From: Lysinibacillus_B sp031181585
Lineage (GTDB): Bacteria > Bacillota > Bacilli > Bacillales_A > Planococcaceae
Direction: 5' to 3'
DNA length: 64,000 nucleotides
Assembly: GCF_047301505.1 (NCBI RefSeq)
Contig: NZ_CP154840.1
Span: 2,728,001 to 2,792,000, forward strand
In this document: one piece after another, positions 49,753 through 58,469 of the stretch
Numbering within the stretch: the stretch's first letter is position 1
Layout: each line of letters opens with the position of its first letter
Translations under genes and position numbers: made by a program
The notes under the pieces: generated by a model
Database searches by the model: none
What the model was told of the DNA's origin: nothing
Seen by the model: the letters and a program-made list of their open reading frames with translations, nothing else

Positions 49753-51134
49753 TTTGCCACCTCCAGCAAGGCACGCGCCTTATTAAGCGTCTCCTCATAT
49801 TCTGATTCCGGTAAGGAATCATGGACGATTCCTGCGCCCGCTTGAACATATGCTTTTCCATCCTTCACAACCATTGTCCGAATGGCAAGTGCAAGATCCA
49901 TAGCACCTGTTACCGATATATAACCAATTGCGCCTGCATAAATGCCTCGTTTTTTCTGCTCAAGAGCGTTAATAATTTGCATGGCTCGTATTTTAGGAGC
50001 ACCTGATACCGTTCCTGCTGGTAAGCTGGATGCGAGTACATCAACAACATGCCGATCATTGCGCAGTTCACCAATTACCTCCGACACAATATGCATGACA
50101 TATTTATACCGCTCAATTGCCATATATTTTGTTATTTTCACACTGCCGGTTTTCGCTACCCGTCCAACATCATTTCTACCAAGATCGACCAGCATCTTAT
50201 GTTCGGCAATTTCCTTTTCATCAGCCAATAGTGCGGCTGCTATTGCTTCATCCTCGGCAGCTGTCTTACCCCGCGGCTTCGTACCTGCAATCGGATTCGT
50301 TGTTACGATCCCCTCTCTGACTTTCACTAGACTTTCCGGTGAAGTGCCTAAAACGGTATACTGACCGAATTCCATGTAAAACATATAGGGTGACGGATTG
50401 GTTGTGCGAAGTTTACGATATAAGGTAAACGGGTTTCCATTAAATTCAGTTTCAAAGGTCTGCGATAAGACCACCTGAAAAATATCCCCATTACGAATAT
50501 GTTCTTTTGCTTTTTCAACCATATCGATAAATCGCTGCTTTTCAATTGTCGGAGTAAAGGAGACAGCCAGTGGTTCTTCTATTGTTTGCATCTGCGGCTG
50601 ATAAAGCTGCTCTTCTATATGAGCAACTGCTGCCTCTAGCTCTTCTTGTGTTCTGCCTGACTGAAATAAATCGATGGCTGCCACTGTGATATCCTGCTTC
50701 AAATGATCAATTACAATAAATGTATCATAGAAATACACATGTACATCCGGCATCTGATAAGCATCATTCAGAACTTCTCCGATTTTTTCAAAGTGAAAGG
50801 CCGTTTCATAGCCAAAATAACCGATCGCCCCTCCAAAAAAAGCAAATGGATATTCCACTTCACGAATTGGTAAACAATTTTTCAATTGCTCAATCACTGG
50901 TACAGCATACGCTGTCGTTTCATCTTGAAAGCGGAATATACAGCTCGATTTTCCTCCCTTTAGTTCTGCAATTGGATTCACTGCAATAAAGGAATACCTT
51001 CCGCTTTCCTCGTATTTAGCATTTGATTCAAATAATACTTTGCGCTCTCCATGCAGTGCATTAAAGATAGACACAGGAGTCAGCATATCTCCCTGTAGCT
51101 TTCGGACTGCATAATCTCTAATCTCAACTGTCAT
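49749..51134 (-). CDS. trpE: Anthranilate synthase component I
   Basis: 461 residues. Chorismate to anthranilate. The N-terminal feedback region reads LTPVSIFNALHGERKVLFES (Trp site variant of the LLES motif). The chorismate-binding half has IFQVVLSQTFETEF, SPESLVKVREG, NPIAGTKPRG, MLVDLGRNDVGRV and LPAGTVSGAPKIRAMQII. The Trp T-box upstream supports TrpE rather than PabB. Only trpE-trpG occur here; trpDCFBA are not in the window. Confidence 0.93.
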   Translation of the reverse strand: MTVEIRDYAVRKLQGDMLTPVSIFNALHGERKVLFESNAKYEESGRYSFIAVNPIAELKGGKSSCIFRFQDETTAYAVPVIEQLKNCLPIREVEYPFAFFGGAIGYFGYETAFHFEKIGEVLNDAYQMPDVHVYFYDTFIVIDHLKQDITVAAIDLFQSGRTQEELEAAVAHIEEQLYQPQMQTIEEPLAVSFTPTIEKQRFIDMVEKAKEHIRNGDIFQVVLSQTFETEFNGNPFTLYRKLRTTNPSPYMFYMEFGQYTVLGTSPESLVKVREGIVTTNPIAGTKPRGKTAAEDEAIAAALLADEKEIAEHKMLVDLGRNDVGRVAKTGSVKITKYMAIERYKYVMHIVSEVIGELRNDRHVVDVLASSLPAGTVSGAPKIRAMQIINALEQKKRGIYAGAIGYISVTGAMDLALAIRTMVVKDGKAYVQAGAGIVHDSLPESEYEETLNKARALLEVAK

Positions 51135-51165
51135 CTCAACTATCCTCTCTCAGCTCATTTTGCAC

Positions 51166-51200
51166 ATAAAAAGGCCCTCCGCAAAAAAGGACGGAGAGCC
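51166..51200 (-). terminator. T-box-controlled terminator
   Basis: GGCTCTCCG / CGGAGGGCC stem, 10-base loop containing TTTTTT, followed by TTTTTATG. It overlaps the T-box bulge sequence used by the antiterminator. Confidence 0.9.
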
Positions 51201-51392
51201 GTGGTGCCACCTTTATTGACTATTACATATAATAGTCCACTCTTTTCTCGTAACGTGAGACCTACGTCGAAGCATTTCCTCTTCGCAGCTAGAAAACCCA
51301 TTCATGCTATCCTTCACACCGGATTCCCACCAAACACCGGCTCTCTGTTGTTTTTTATAGCATTACTATTTTTTCATCATAGCCTTTACTTG
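51166..51392 (-). promoter_or_regulatory. T-box riboswitch upstream of trpE (probable tryptophan specificity)
   Basis: The minus strand has the T-box core AAGGTGGCACCACGG (51213-51199), a stem I with the AGAGAGCCGG...CCGGTG distal elements, and the candidate specifier GAA-TGG at about 51303-51298 (TGG is the tryptophan codon). The terminator GGCTCTCCG/CGGAGGGCC plus TTTTT (51200-51166) competes with the T-box antiterminator. Uncharged tRNA-Trp would let transcription into trpE continue. Confidence 0.92.
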
Positions 51393-51466
51393 GCTTTATT
51401 CTATTATAAAATTTTATATTATTCAAATAATTTTTCGATATCTTTATACTGAAATGTAACCTTCTC

Positions 51467-51510
51467 CAAAATAAAAACCGCATTTTCTCACATGATGAGA
51501 AAAATGCAGT
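51467..51510 (-). terminator. Terminator of the 51545 gene
   Basis: Minus-strand ACTGCATTTTTCTCA / GTGAGAAAATGCGGT stem (15 bp, two G-U or mismatch) with a 4-base loop, then TTTTATTTT. Confidence 0.85.
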
Positions 51511-51544
51511 TCAAATTAGTGCTTCTTTTGCACTTGGCTGGCGT

Positions 51545-52312
51545 TTATCCATTTGGGAAAAAAACCTTCTTCAAAAACGGAAGGGGCGCCTCTTCAAAAT
51601 GCTGCGAATTAAGGGCAATGGCCGATAACTCAATCCCCCTTATCTCAAATTCCTCGATCAAAGAATCCGGAATAGAAGCAGGATTAAATGTATTCGCAGT
51701 TAGAAGCATAAATTCCGCTTCTTCCTTCAATTTATAAGCATCAAAAAGATACAATGCTTGTTTAAAAAGAAGCGCCATATCCTGTTCATTTTCCATTTTA
51801 ATATACTGTAGCCGCTGAATGCCTTCCGATGTTAATTCACCATGAGGGAAGAGACACCGGTCATTAATTGTAGCAACGATGCAATCTCTTTTCTGCTCAG
51901 CACATAACTCTAATAATGGCAAAATCAGTCCCTTTGCCTGAATTTCGTACTCCTCCATGCCCCGAGATGTATCGAGCCCTACAATCAACGGAGCAACAAA
52001 ATCTATTTTATAATGAAAAGGAACGTATGTTACATTTCCTTTTGTGACAGCTTTATCCTTTAAAGTTGACTTGCGTTGGATGGCGCGTATATCACGTAAA
52101 CCTTCATCTTCATAAGGGGTGACGAGCGGGACCGAGCCTTCTAATTTGCCCAGACGATCCTGAAACTCAACCGCAACCCCAATGGACTTTATAAATTCCT
52201 CATCCCGGGCAAATTGATTCAGAAATGCTTGCTGTGCATCTTCAGTGAGCTGCTGAAACATTTCACTGCTATATAAAAAACGTAAAACATCATCATAAAA
52301 TAATGTCTTCAC
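51545..52312 (-). CDS. Hypothetical VWA-like protein
   Basis: 255 residues, soluble. A central stretch, LIVGLDTSRGMEEYEIQAKGLI near residue 110, has the Asp-x-Ser-x-(Gly) start of a VWA metal site in weakened form, followed by RDCIVATINDRC and the late LLTANTFNPASIPDSLI, fitting a VWA fold in which the MIDAS is partly lost. Helical N-terminal domain of about 95 residues. No named family. Monocistronic with its own terminator; no MoxR-type ATPase, the usual partner, is adjacent. Confidence 0.72.
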   Translation of the reverse strand: MKTLFYDDVLRFLYSSEMFQQLTEDAQQAFLNQFARDEEFIKSIGVAVEFQDRLGKLEGSVPLVTPYEDEGLRDIRAIQRKSTLKDKAVTKGNVTYVPFHYKIDFVAPLIVGLDTSRGMEEYEIQAKGLILPLLELCAEQKRDCIVATINDRCLFPHGELTSEGIQRLQYIKMENEQDMALLFKQALYLFDAYKLKEEAEFMLLTANTFNPASIPDSLIEEFEIRGIELSAIALNSQHFEEAPLPFLKKVFFPNG

Positions 52313-52451
52313 TTTCTATCCACACACCTTATTTTTGAATGTACTTGTTAGTATATAGAAAAAAATAAAATAAAAATAGTAAAGTTGTCGGAAATTCACG
52401 TTTACGTGTTTAAAATATCACGAAACTGTGAATAGAAAAGAGAAAGTTCTG

Positions 52452-52643
52452 TTATTCAGTACGTGACCGTCGGTTAATCGGCTGACCTTCACGAAGTTTA
52501 ACTAGTGAAATACCTACTAGCAGAAGGACTGATGCAACGCCAAATAGTATAAGACCCGGGATCACATAATGCAGCAGCCATAATACTACACTTACACTTA
52601 ACACGATTCCACCGATGAGCAGCAGCGCAATACTATCTTTCAT
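52452..52643 (-). CDS. Small two-segment membrane protein
   Basis: 63 residues: two hydrophobic helices (about 3-24 and 26-46), then a basic tail VKLREGQPINRRSRTE. No family recognised. ATG 52643 has GAGGAGG 6 bases upstream, better than the ATG two codons earlier. Monocistronic. Confidence 0.7.
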   Translation of the reverse strand: MKDSIALLLIGGIVLSVSVVLWLLHYVIPGLILFGVASVLLLVGISLVKLREGQPINRRSRTE

Positions 52644-52836
52644 AAACATCCTCCTCTGTTGAAATGATATCTTATTTATTCCTTTTTTTTGTCTATTTCA
52701 AACAATATGTTGATGTTCCCTTTGTTGGTATATATATACATATTATTCATTTTATAATTTAATTCTCAATTTTTTGAAACCATTACGTGATTATTAACGT
52801 ATGGTTAAGAGAACTCATAAAAAGGAGATGGCTATT

Positions 52837-53688
52837 TTGAAGAAAAAATTATTTATTGGCATGACATTAGGTTCCGCAGTATTAGTTGCAGCATGTGGTG
52901 ATTCTGCAACCGTAACGGATAACGCCTCAGAAAAATCGGAGCTAACATTAGAGCAAGTATATGAAAAAACAATTGAAAGACAGCAGGAATTAAAAAGTGC
53001 TAAAGCTACTATGAAAGTTGACCAGACAATCGGGGTGGATTCAGAAGAAGGAGCCTTCGAAATGACATCTACTTCAGATTTCAATATGGATATGATCATC
53101 GATCCTATTCAGCTTTATCTAGAAGGTACGACAGCTATGAAGGACAGTGAAAGCGGCGAAGAAATGGAAGCTCCTATGAAAATGTATATGACACAAAGTG
53201 ATGGCTTTTATATTTACGAGGAAACTGCAGGCAGTTGGCTTAAACTGCCTCAAGGGGAATATGACGAGCTTATGAACCAAGCGGGCATCCAAAATGACCC
53301 CTCTGAACAGCTTCGTCAGCTAGAACAATTTGTTAAGGATTTTACTTTTGAACAAAATGATGATGAGTATATTTTAACATTAGATACGGACGGAGAAAAA
53401 TTTAAGGAATTTGCGCTTGAGCAGGCAAAAGCATCTATGGGCGGCGAAGAGCAATTACTTGGCAGTATGGATGGATTAAACATCGAAGATGCGCAATATG
53501 TTTTTATTATTGATAAAGAGACATTCGACATGAGCAATATGAAAATGGATATGGTTATGACAATGGAAGAAGAAACGGGGAAAATGACAATCAATCAAAG
53601 CGCGACAGTTAACTATTCAGATTTTAATAAAATCGATGCAATCACAATTCCACAGGAAGTTATTGATAATGCACAAGTAATAGAATAG
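52837..53688 (+). CDS. Lipoprotein, DUF6612 / LppX-like
   Basis: 283 residues from TTG 52837 (AAAGGAG 9 bases upstream). Signal sequence KKKLFIGMTLGSAVLVAACGD with lipobox LVAAC; the Cys would be lipid-modified and anchor the protein outside the cell. The mature part is rich in Met, Asp and Glu and resembles the DUF6612 lipoprotein family (LolA/LppX-like fold by analogy). Function unknown. Ends in a strong terminator. Confidence 0.85.
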   Translation: MKKKLFIGMTLGSAVLVAACGDSATVTDNASEKSELTLEQVYEKTIERQQELKSAKATMKVDQTIGVDSEEGAFEMTSTSDFNMDMIIDPIQLYLEGTTAMKDSESGEEMEAPMKMYMTQSDGFYIYEETAGSWLKLPQGEYDELMNQAGIQNDPSEQLRQLEQFVKDFTFEQNDDEYILTLDTDGEKFKEFALEQAKASMGGEEQLLGSMDGLNIEDAQYVFIIDKETFDMSNMKMDMVMTMEEETGKMTINQSATVNYSDFNKIDAITIPQEVIDNAQVIE

Positions 53689-53700
53689 CGACATCTAAAT

Positions 53701-53736
53701 AAAGCAGCACACCATACTAAAATGGGTGCTGCTTTT
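53701..53736 (+). terminator. Terminator of the DUF6612 lipoprotein
   Basis: AAAGCAGCACACCAT / ATGGGTGCTGCTTT stem with one mismatch and a 7-base loop, then TATG. It may also serve the fragment on the opposite strand. Confidence 0.88.
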
Positions 53737-53741
53737 ATGTA

Positions 53742-53870
53742 TTACTCTGCTACGTAAGAACAACAATAACGTGTAACAGACTCCACTTTCAGTTGAAACG
53801 AACTGTTTGCCGGCATATAAAGTACATCGTGCCCCCTAATTGGTACCGTTACATCTTCAAGTGTACTCAT
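53742..53870 (-). pseudogene. C-terminal remnant of a PpnP-like (cupin) nucleoside phosphorylase
   Basis: 42 residues: start MSTLEDVTVPIRGHDVLYMP, then the tail LKVESVTRYCCSYVAE. The latter half matches the C-terminal beta-strands of the pyrimidine/purine nucleoside phosphorylase PpnP family (usual length about 95-105). The N-terminal half of the cupin is missing; upstream sequence shows no trace of it. A ribosome-site-like GGAG lies 9 bases before the ATG. Either a decayed gene or a real micro-protein; decay is more likely. Confidence 0.6.
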
Positions 53871-54062
53871 AAAAACATCTCCAATTTACAGTGCATTTTA
53901 CTATAGTATCAAGAAATATCTTCAATTAATTTTATTTTTTAAAATTCAGCTTATTTCCTATACTTTCTTTGCTAAAATCCACCGTAATTAGAGATAATAC
54001 GTTTAGGACATACGCTAGGAAGGAAATTACAAATAGAGGGACAGATAGAAGGAGGTTATTTT

Positions 54063-54800
54063 ATGCTGCATTACGAACGAAATGGTAATACAGGCGGCGA
54101 TACAATCGTCATGATTCATGGATTCCTTGGCGGGCTGGGCATATTCCATAAAGTATTAGAAGAGCTGGAGAAGGAATATGACATTCTCCGAATTGACCTG
54201 CCTGGCCATGGAAAAAGCAATGTAGAATTGGATTCCTATACGGTATATGACTATGCTGAGGCGGTTGCCGAGGTACTGAAATATGAAAAAGTTTCGAATG
54301 CTACTTGGTTAGGGCACTCAATGGGTGGTTATATTACCCTTGCTGCTTTGGAAAAAGAAATAGCAGAAATTGATAAAGCAATCCTTGCTTATTCTTCTGC
54401 TGCCTCTGACTCTCCGGAAGCACAAAAGAAACGGGATCAGCAGAAGGCAGCTATCGAACAAGATGGGGTAAAAGCATATGTTGATAATGGCATCAATGCA
54501 TTCTTTGGTGAAACCCCTCATTCGGAAGATGTAGATTATGCTCGCCGTGTCGGCTATGAAACAACAGTTGAAGGATTACTAGCTGCATTAGAAGCGATGA
54601 AATCCAGACCTGATCAGACAAGTTTTATCCACGAAGTTTCAACTCCGATTCTTGTAATTGAAGGCAGCGAGGATACAGTAGTTCCACCGCTCGAAACTGA
54701 AAATATTGCTGTTCAGAAAATTATAACGAAAACAGGACACCTTGGCATGCTGGAAGATGCAAAAGCCTTTACAAAGGCAGTCAAGCAATTTCTCGGATAA
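54063..54800 (+). CDS. Alpha/beta hydrolase
   Basis: 245 residues. Nucleophile elbow LGHSMGGYITL near residue 82 (Ser), the oxyanion region IHGFLGG near 19, acid in EGSEDTVVPP near 197 and the catalytic His in TKTGHLGMLED near 220. MhpC/BioH-like; substrate unknown. AGGAGG lies 5 bases before the ATG. Terminator shared with rocF. Confidence 0.9.
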   Translation: MLHYERNGNTGGDTIVMIHGFLGGLGIFHKVLEELEKEYDILRIDLPGHGKSNVELDSYTVYDYAEAVAEVLKYEKVSNATWLGHSMGGYITLAALEKEIAEIDKAILAYSSAASDSPEAQKKRDQQKAAIEQDGVKAYVDNGINAFFGETPHSEDVDYARRVGYETTVEGLLAALEAMKSRPDQTSFIHEVSTPILVIEGSEDTVVPPLETENIAVQKIITKTGHLGMLEDAKAFTKAVKQFLG

Positions 54801-54805
54801 AGTAA

Positions 54806-54839
54806 AAGAACTGCGCCACATTGCGCAGTTCTTGTTATT
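54806..54839. terminator. Bidirectional terminator between the hydrolase and rocF
   Basis: AAGAACTGCGC / GCGCAGTTCTT, perfect 11-bp stem with a 6-base loop, flanked by T-rich ends. Confidence 0.9.
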
Positions 54840-55726
54840 TATAGAAGCTTATCTCCAAAAAGTGAACCGACTAATGCAACGGCTACTTCTGCTGTTTTGT
54901 TACGATCATCTAAAATAGGGTTCACTTCTACAAATTCTGCTGATGTAATAAGCCTGCTTTCTGCAAGCATTTCCATCGCCAAATGGCTTTCACGATATGT
55001 AATGCCTCCACGGACTGGTGTCCCTACTCCAGGGCACTCCATCGGATCAAGTGCGTCAAGATCAAGAGATAAGTGAACACCGTCTGTATCCTTTAAATGA
55101 GCAATCGTCTGCTCAATGACAGACGTCATTCCCATCCGGTCAATTTCATGCATAGTAAATACTTTTATCCCAAGCCTGTGAATGAGCTCCTTCTCTCCCT
55201 CATCGAGCGCCCGCGCTCCAATCAGCACAATGTTTTCAGGTTTAATTTTATTTCCCCCGATGGAAGTTAAGGATGAATGGCCAAGATCTAAATTTACAGC
55301 AAGTGGCATCCCATGTATGTTTCCTGATGGCGACGTTTCCGGTATATTTAAATCGCCGTGGGCATCATACCAAATGACGCCGACATTGCTCCGTTTTTCA
55401 TTAATTGCTGCAAGCGTCCCGATTGAAATACTGTGATCTCCCCCTAATATCAGTGGAAATACATCATCTTTCAACATTTTTATAACACTTTCTTTCACAC
55501 CAAGACTTGCTTCTACGACCGATTGAAGATTTTTCAGATTGGCATCTCCGATTTGTACTGGACACCGCCCTTGTACCGAAATGTCACCATAATCAATAAC
55601 TGAATAGCCAAGTTCCAATAACCGGTCCTGCAGGCCTGCATAACGTATAGCACTTGGTCCCATATCGACGCCGCGCCGCTCCTGCCCTAAGTCCATAGGA
55701 ACCCCTACTATTCCAACTGTGTTCAT
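54839..55726 (-). CDS. rocF: Arginase
   Basis: 295 residues. Hydrolyses arginine to ornithine and urea with two Mn ions. Metal ligands visible: ILGGDHSISIG near residue 96, VIWYDAHGDLN near 122-127 and LSLDLDALDPMECPG near 226. SGNIHGMPLAV is the substrate loop. Alone here; no rocABCDE or rocR in the window. Confidence 0.96.
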   Translation of the reverse strand: MNTVGIVGVPMDLGQERRGVDMGPSAIRYAGLQDRLLELGYSVIDYGDISVQGRCPVQIGDANLKNLQSVVEASLGVKESVIKMLKDDVFPLILGGDHSISIGTLAAINEKRSNVGVIWYDAHGDLNIPETSPSGNIHGMPLAVNLDLGHSSLTSIGGNKIKPENIVLIGARALDEGEKELIHRLGIKVFTMHEIDRMGMTSVIEQTIAHLKDTDGVHLSLDLDALDPMECPGVGTPVRGGITYRESHLAMEMLAESRLITSAEFVEVNPILDDRNKTAEVAVALVGSLFGDKLL

Positions 55727-55773
55727 TTCATTCTTCCCCCTCTAATTACTGTGCAATCAAGTAAAATATATGA

Positions 55774-55848
55774 TTAGACGACAGTACCTTGGCTTTTCCG
55801 ATTTTCGGCAAAACCAAATAAATGAAGCACCCCTTTAATGTCGTCTAA
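55774..55848. other. Nested inverted repeats upstream of rocF
   Basis: Outer arms TTAGACGAC (55774-55782) and GTCGTCTAA (55840-55848) enclose an inner imperfect hairpin TTGGCTTTTCCGA / TCGGCAAAACCAA (55789-55817). They lie 48-122 bases upstream of the rocF start. The 344-base gap to phoU otherwise holds only the terminator at 55920-55955. Could be an rocF leader structure or a small mobile remnant. Confidence 0.5.
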
Positions 55849-55919
55849 CAATTATTGTAACTTATTTTTTTGCACCAAAACAGATTTTCTCTGTCATTTT
55901 TCAGAAAACAAAAGCAAAC

Positions 55920-55955
55920 AAAGGGCGAATCTCAAATTTATGAGACACGCCCTTT
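55920..55955 (-). terminator. Terminator of the pst-phoU operon
   Basis: AAAGGGCG...TCTCA / TGAGA...CGCCCTTT stem (outer 8 bp and inner 5 bp, a short internal mismatch) followed on the minus strand by TGTTTGCTTTTGTTTTC, 115 bases past the phoU stop. Confidence 0.8.
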
Positions 55956-56070
55956 ATACTGAAAATGTGAATATGCTAACGTACCGCCGCATAAACAAAG
56001 ATTTTGGCAGCCAGCAGTCCAAAAGCAGTCCAGCCATTCGAACTTTCGGGACTACATTTTTCGCTTTTCA

Positions 56071-56727
56071 TCAGTTATTCAATTCGTACCGCTGCCCCTT
56101 CACAAGATAAAACAGGTGCTCTGCAATATTTGTTGCATAATCAGCACAACGCTCAATATAACGGGCGATAAAAGATAAATAGGTGATTTGCGATAGATTT
56201 TCTGTCTGGACACTTGAAAGCCGCATCAGATTACTAACCGTATCTCCATACAGTTCATCCACCTGGTCATCCAAATCTGCAATTTCTTTAGCTTTTGCCG
56301 TATTTTCTTCAATAAATGCCTTTATAATCTGACGAAGCATAGATGTTGTCCGGAAATGCATATCTTCTAAAGTTTCGATTGTTGTAATAAAAGGATCTTT
56401 CCCCATCCGTATCGTTTCCTTCGCGATATTCACAGCATAGTCTCCAATGCGCTCCATATCGGCTGAGGCTTTGATCATGACGATCAGTCTTCGTAAATCT
56501 GTTGCTACAGGCTGTTGCTTTGCAATCAACAGAATAACGCGATCATTGATCGCTTCCTCCAAACGATTAATATCCGTATCCATTTCAATAATCTCAAGTG
56601 CAAGGTCCATATCTTTTTCTACAAAAGCTTTAAAAGCAAGCTCAAATGCATCAATAGCTTTTGTACTTAATTCAAGAAATGCCTGCTGCACATCCTGTAA
56701 ATCATTTTCAAATCTCTCACGTACCAT
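56071..56727 (-). CDS. phoU: Phosphate transport system regulatory protein PhoU
   Basis: 218 residues, helical, two PhoU repeats. Family stretches: ADMERIGDYAVNIAKETI near residue 88 (metal site in repeat 1) and ARYIERCADYATNIAEHL near 192 (repeat 2). Links the Pst transporter to the PhoR kinase in many bacteria. In B. subtilis phoU is absent from the pst operon; here it ends it, 16 bases after pstB. Confidence 0.95.
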   Translation of the reverse strand: MVRERFENDLQDVQQAFLELSTKAIDAFELAFKAFVEKDMDLALEIIEMDTDINRLEEAINDRVILLIAKQQPVATDLRRLIVMIKASADMERIGDYAVNIAKETIRMGKDPFITTIETLEDMHFRTTSMLRQIIKAFIEENTAKAKEIADLDDQVDELYGDTVSNLMRLSSVQTENLSQITYLSFIARYIERCADYATNIAEHLFYLVKGQRYELNN

Positions 56728-56743
56728 TATGTTTCTTCACTCC

Positions 56744-57577
56744 TTATCCAAATCGTCCAGAAATATAATCTTCTGTCCGTCTATCTGTTGGGTTTGAGAA
56801 GATTTTGTCCGTCTGATCAAATTCTACAATTTCCCCATTTAAAAAGAATGCTGTTTTATCGGAAATTCGGGCTGCCTGCTGCATATTGTGGGTAACAATA
56901 ATGATAGAGTATTGTTCCTTCAGCTCCTGTACCAGCTCTTCCACCTTGAGTGTAGAAATCGGGTCAAGTGCCGATGTGGGCTCATCCATTAAAATGACAT
57001 CCGGTTCAATGGCAAGACATCTAGCGATACAAATTCGCTGTTGCTGCCCTCCAGAGAGACTGTAAGCATTCTGATGAAGACGGTCCTTCACATCATCCCA
57101 AATAGCAGCACCCCGCAATGATTTCTCTACAATTTCGTCAAGAATTTTCTTGTTTTTAATTCCATGGATACGTGGTCCGTAAGCAATATTATCATAGATA
57201 GACTTAGGGAAAGGATTCGGTTTTTGGAATACCATCCCTACTTTTGTACGCAGCTCTTCCACCTCATAATTAGTGCCGAAAATATTACGTCCCCGGTAAT
57301 TGATTTCCCCAGTCGTACGTACAGTAGGTACCAGTTCAACCATTCGATTTAATGCTTTTACATAGGTAGATTTCCCGCATCCAGACGGTCCAATTACTGC
57401 AGTTACCTCATTCTCCGCAATATCAATGTTGAGGTTTTTCAACGCATGATGCTCGCCATACCATAAGTCGAAATTTTTTGTTTGGAAAACGAATTCTTTT
57501 TTCGAATTGCTTACCGCTTTTGACTTTGCATTATTCACAACAATTTTAGGTGTTTTTTGTTCAGCTATTTGAATCAT
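56744..57577 (-). CDS. pstB: Phosphate ABC transporter ATP-binding protein
   Basis: 277 residues. Walker A IGPSGCGKSTYVKAL near 68, Q-loop VFQKPNPFPKSIYDN, ABC signature YSLSGGQQQRICIARCLA and Walker B VILMDEPTSALDPIS. PstB energises phosphate uptake. ATG 57577 has AAGGAG 8-9 bases upstream. One PstB here, whereas B. subtilis has two. Confidence 0.97.
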   Translation of the reverse strand: MIQIAEQKTPKIVVNNAKSKAVSNSKKEFVFQTKNFDLWYGEHHALKNLNIDIAENEVTAVIGPSGCGKSTYVKALNRMVELVPTVRTTGEINYRGRNIFGTNYEVEELRTKVGMVFQKPNPFPKSIYDNIAYGPRIHGIKNKKILDEIVEKSLRGAAIWDDVKDRLHQNAYSLSGGQQQRICIARCLAIEPDVILMDEPTSALDPISTLKVEELVQELKEQYSIIIVTHNMQQAARISDKTAFFLNGEIVEFDQTDKIFSNPTDRRTEDYISGRFG

Positions 57578-57589
57578 TTTATCCACTCC

Positions 57590-58468
57590 TTAATAGCGTT
57601 TTTGAAACTTATTTCGAATCAGTACAGCAATAGAGTTCATCAATACAAGCATTGTCATCAGAACAATAATGCCTGCTGCTGCCACGTATTGAAACTCTTC
57701 CTGAGGACGTTTCGCCCAATCAAAGATCTGCATTGGCAACGCTGTAAAGGAATCGAGCAGCCCTGTCGGAAGAAACTGCAGAATAACCGGGATACCGATT
57801 ACAACAAGCGGTGCAGTCTCGCCAATCGCACGAGAAAGAGCAAGTATACTTCCTGTTAAAATCCCTGGAATGGCTGCTGGAAGCACAACACGTATAATCG
57901 TTTGCCATTTCGTAGCCCCCATCCCGTATGATGCCTCTCTCTGTTCATTCGGCACCGCACGAATCGCTTCCTGTGCTGCTACAATAATGACAGGTAAGAT
58001 AAGCAAACTCATCGTAAATCCGGCTGCTAAAATGCTTTTTCCAAGATCCAGCATCCGAACAAAAATTGTAAGGCCCAGAAGCCCGAATACTATCGATGGC
58101 ACACCTGCCAGGTTTGCAATATTCATACGAATAAAATCATTGATTTTATTTTTTTTGGCATATTCCTCTAAATAGATTGCTGTAGAAACACCTAGAATGA
58201 TAGAAACAGGTGCGACTACTGCCATTAACCAGAGCGAACCAATTAACGCTGCTTTAATACCTGCATTTCCAGGTATACGAGATGCAAAATTCGTTAAGAA
58301 GTCAAAATTCAAATAACCTAGACCTTGGGAGAAGATACGGAACAATAGCACAGCAAGTGATAATAATGCAAAACTTGTTGCCAAAAGGAATATTGCTTTC
58401 CATACCTTGTTAAATGTAAGACGAGAGTTCATCCGTTTCATTACAAGGACATCATTCAAATACTTCAT
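57590..58468 (-). CDS. pstA: Phosphate ABC transporter permease PstA
   Basis: 292 residues, six membrane segments. The ABC-permease loop near residue 188 reads EASYGMGATKWQTIIRVVLPAAIPGI (EAA motif). Pairs with PstC. The start is 1 base after the pstC stop, so tightly coupled. Confidence 0.96.
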   Translation of the reverse strand: MKYLNDVLVMKRMNSRLTFNKVWKAIFLLATSFALLSLAVLLFRIFSQGLGYLNFDFLTNFASRIPGNAGIKAALIGSLWLMAVVAPVSIILGVSTAIYLEEYAKKNKINDFIRMNIANLAGVPSIVFGLLGLTIFVRMLDLGKSILAAGFTMSLLILPVIIVAAQEAIRAVPNEQREASYGMGATKWQTIIRVVLPAAIPGILTGSILALSRAIGETAPLVVIGIPVILQFLPTGLLDSFTALPMQIFDWAKRPQEEFQYVAAAGIIVLMTMLVLMNSIAVLIRNKFQKRY

Positions 58469-58469
58469 G

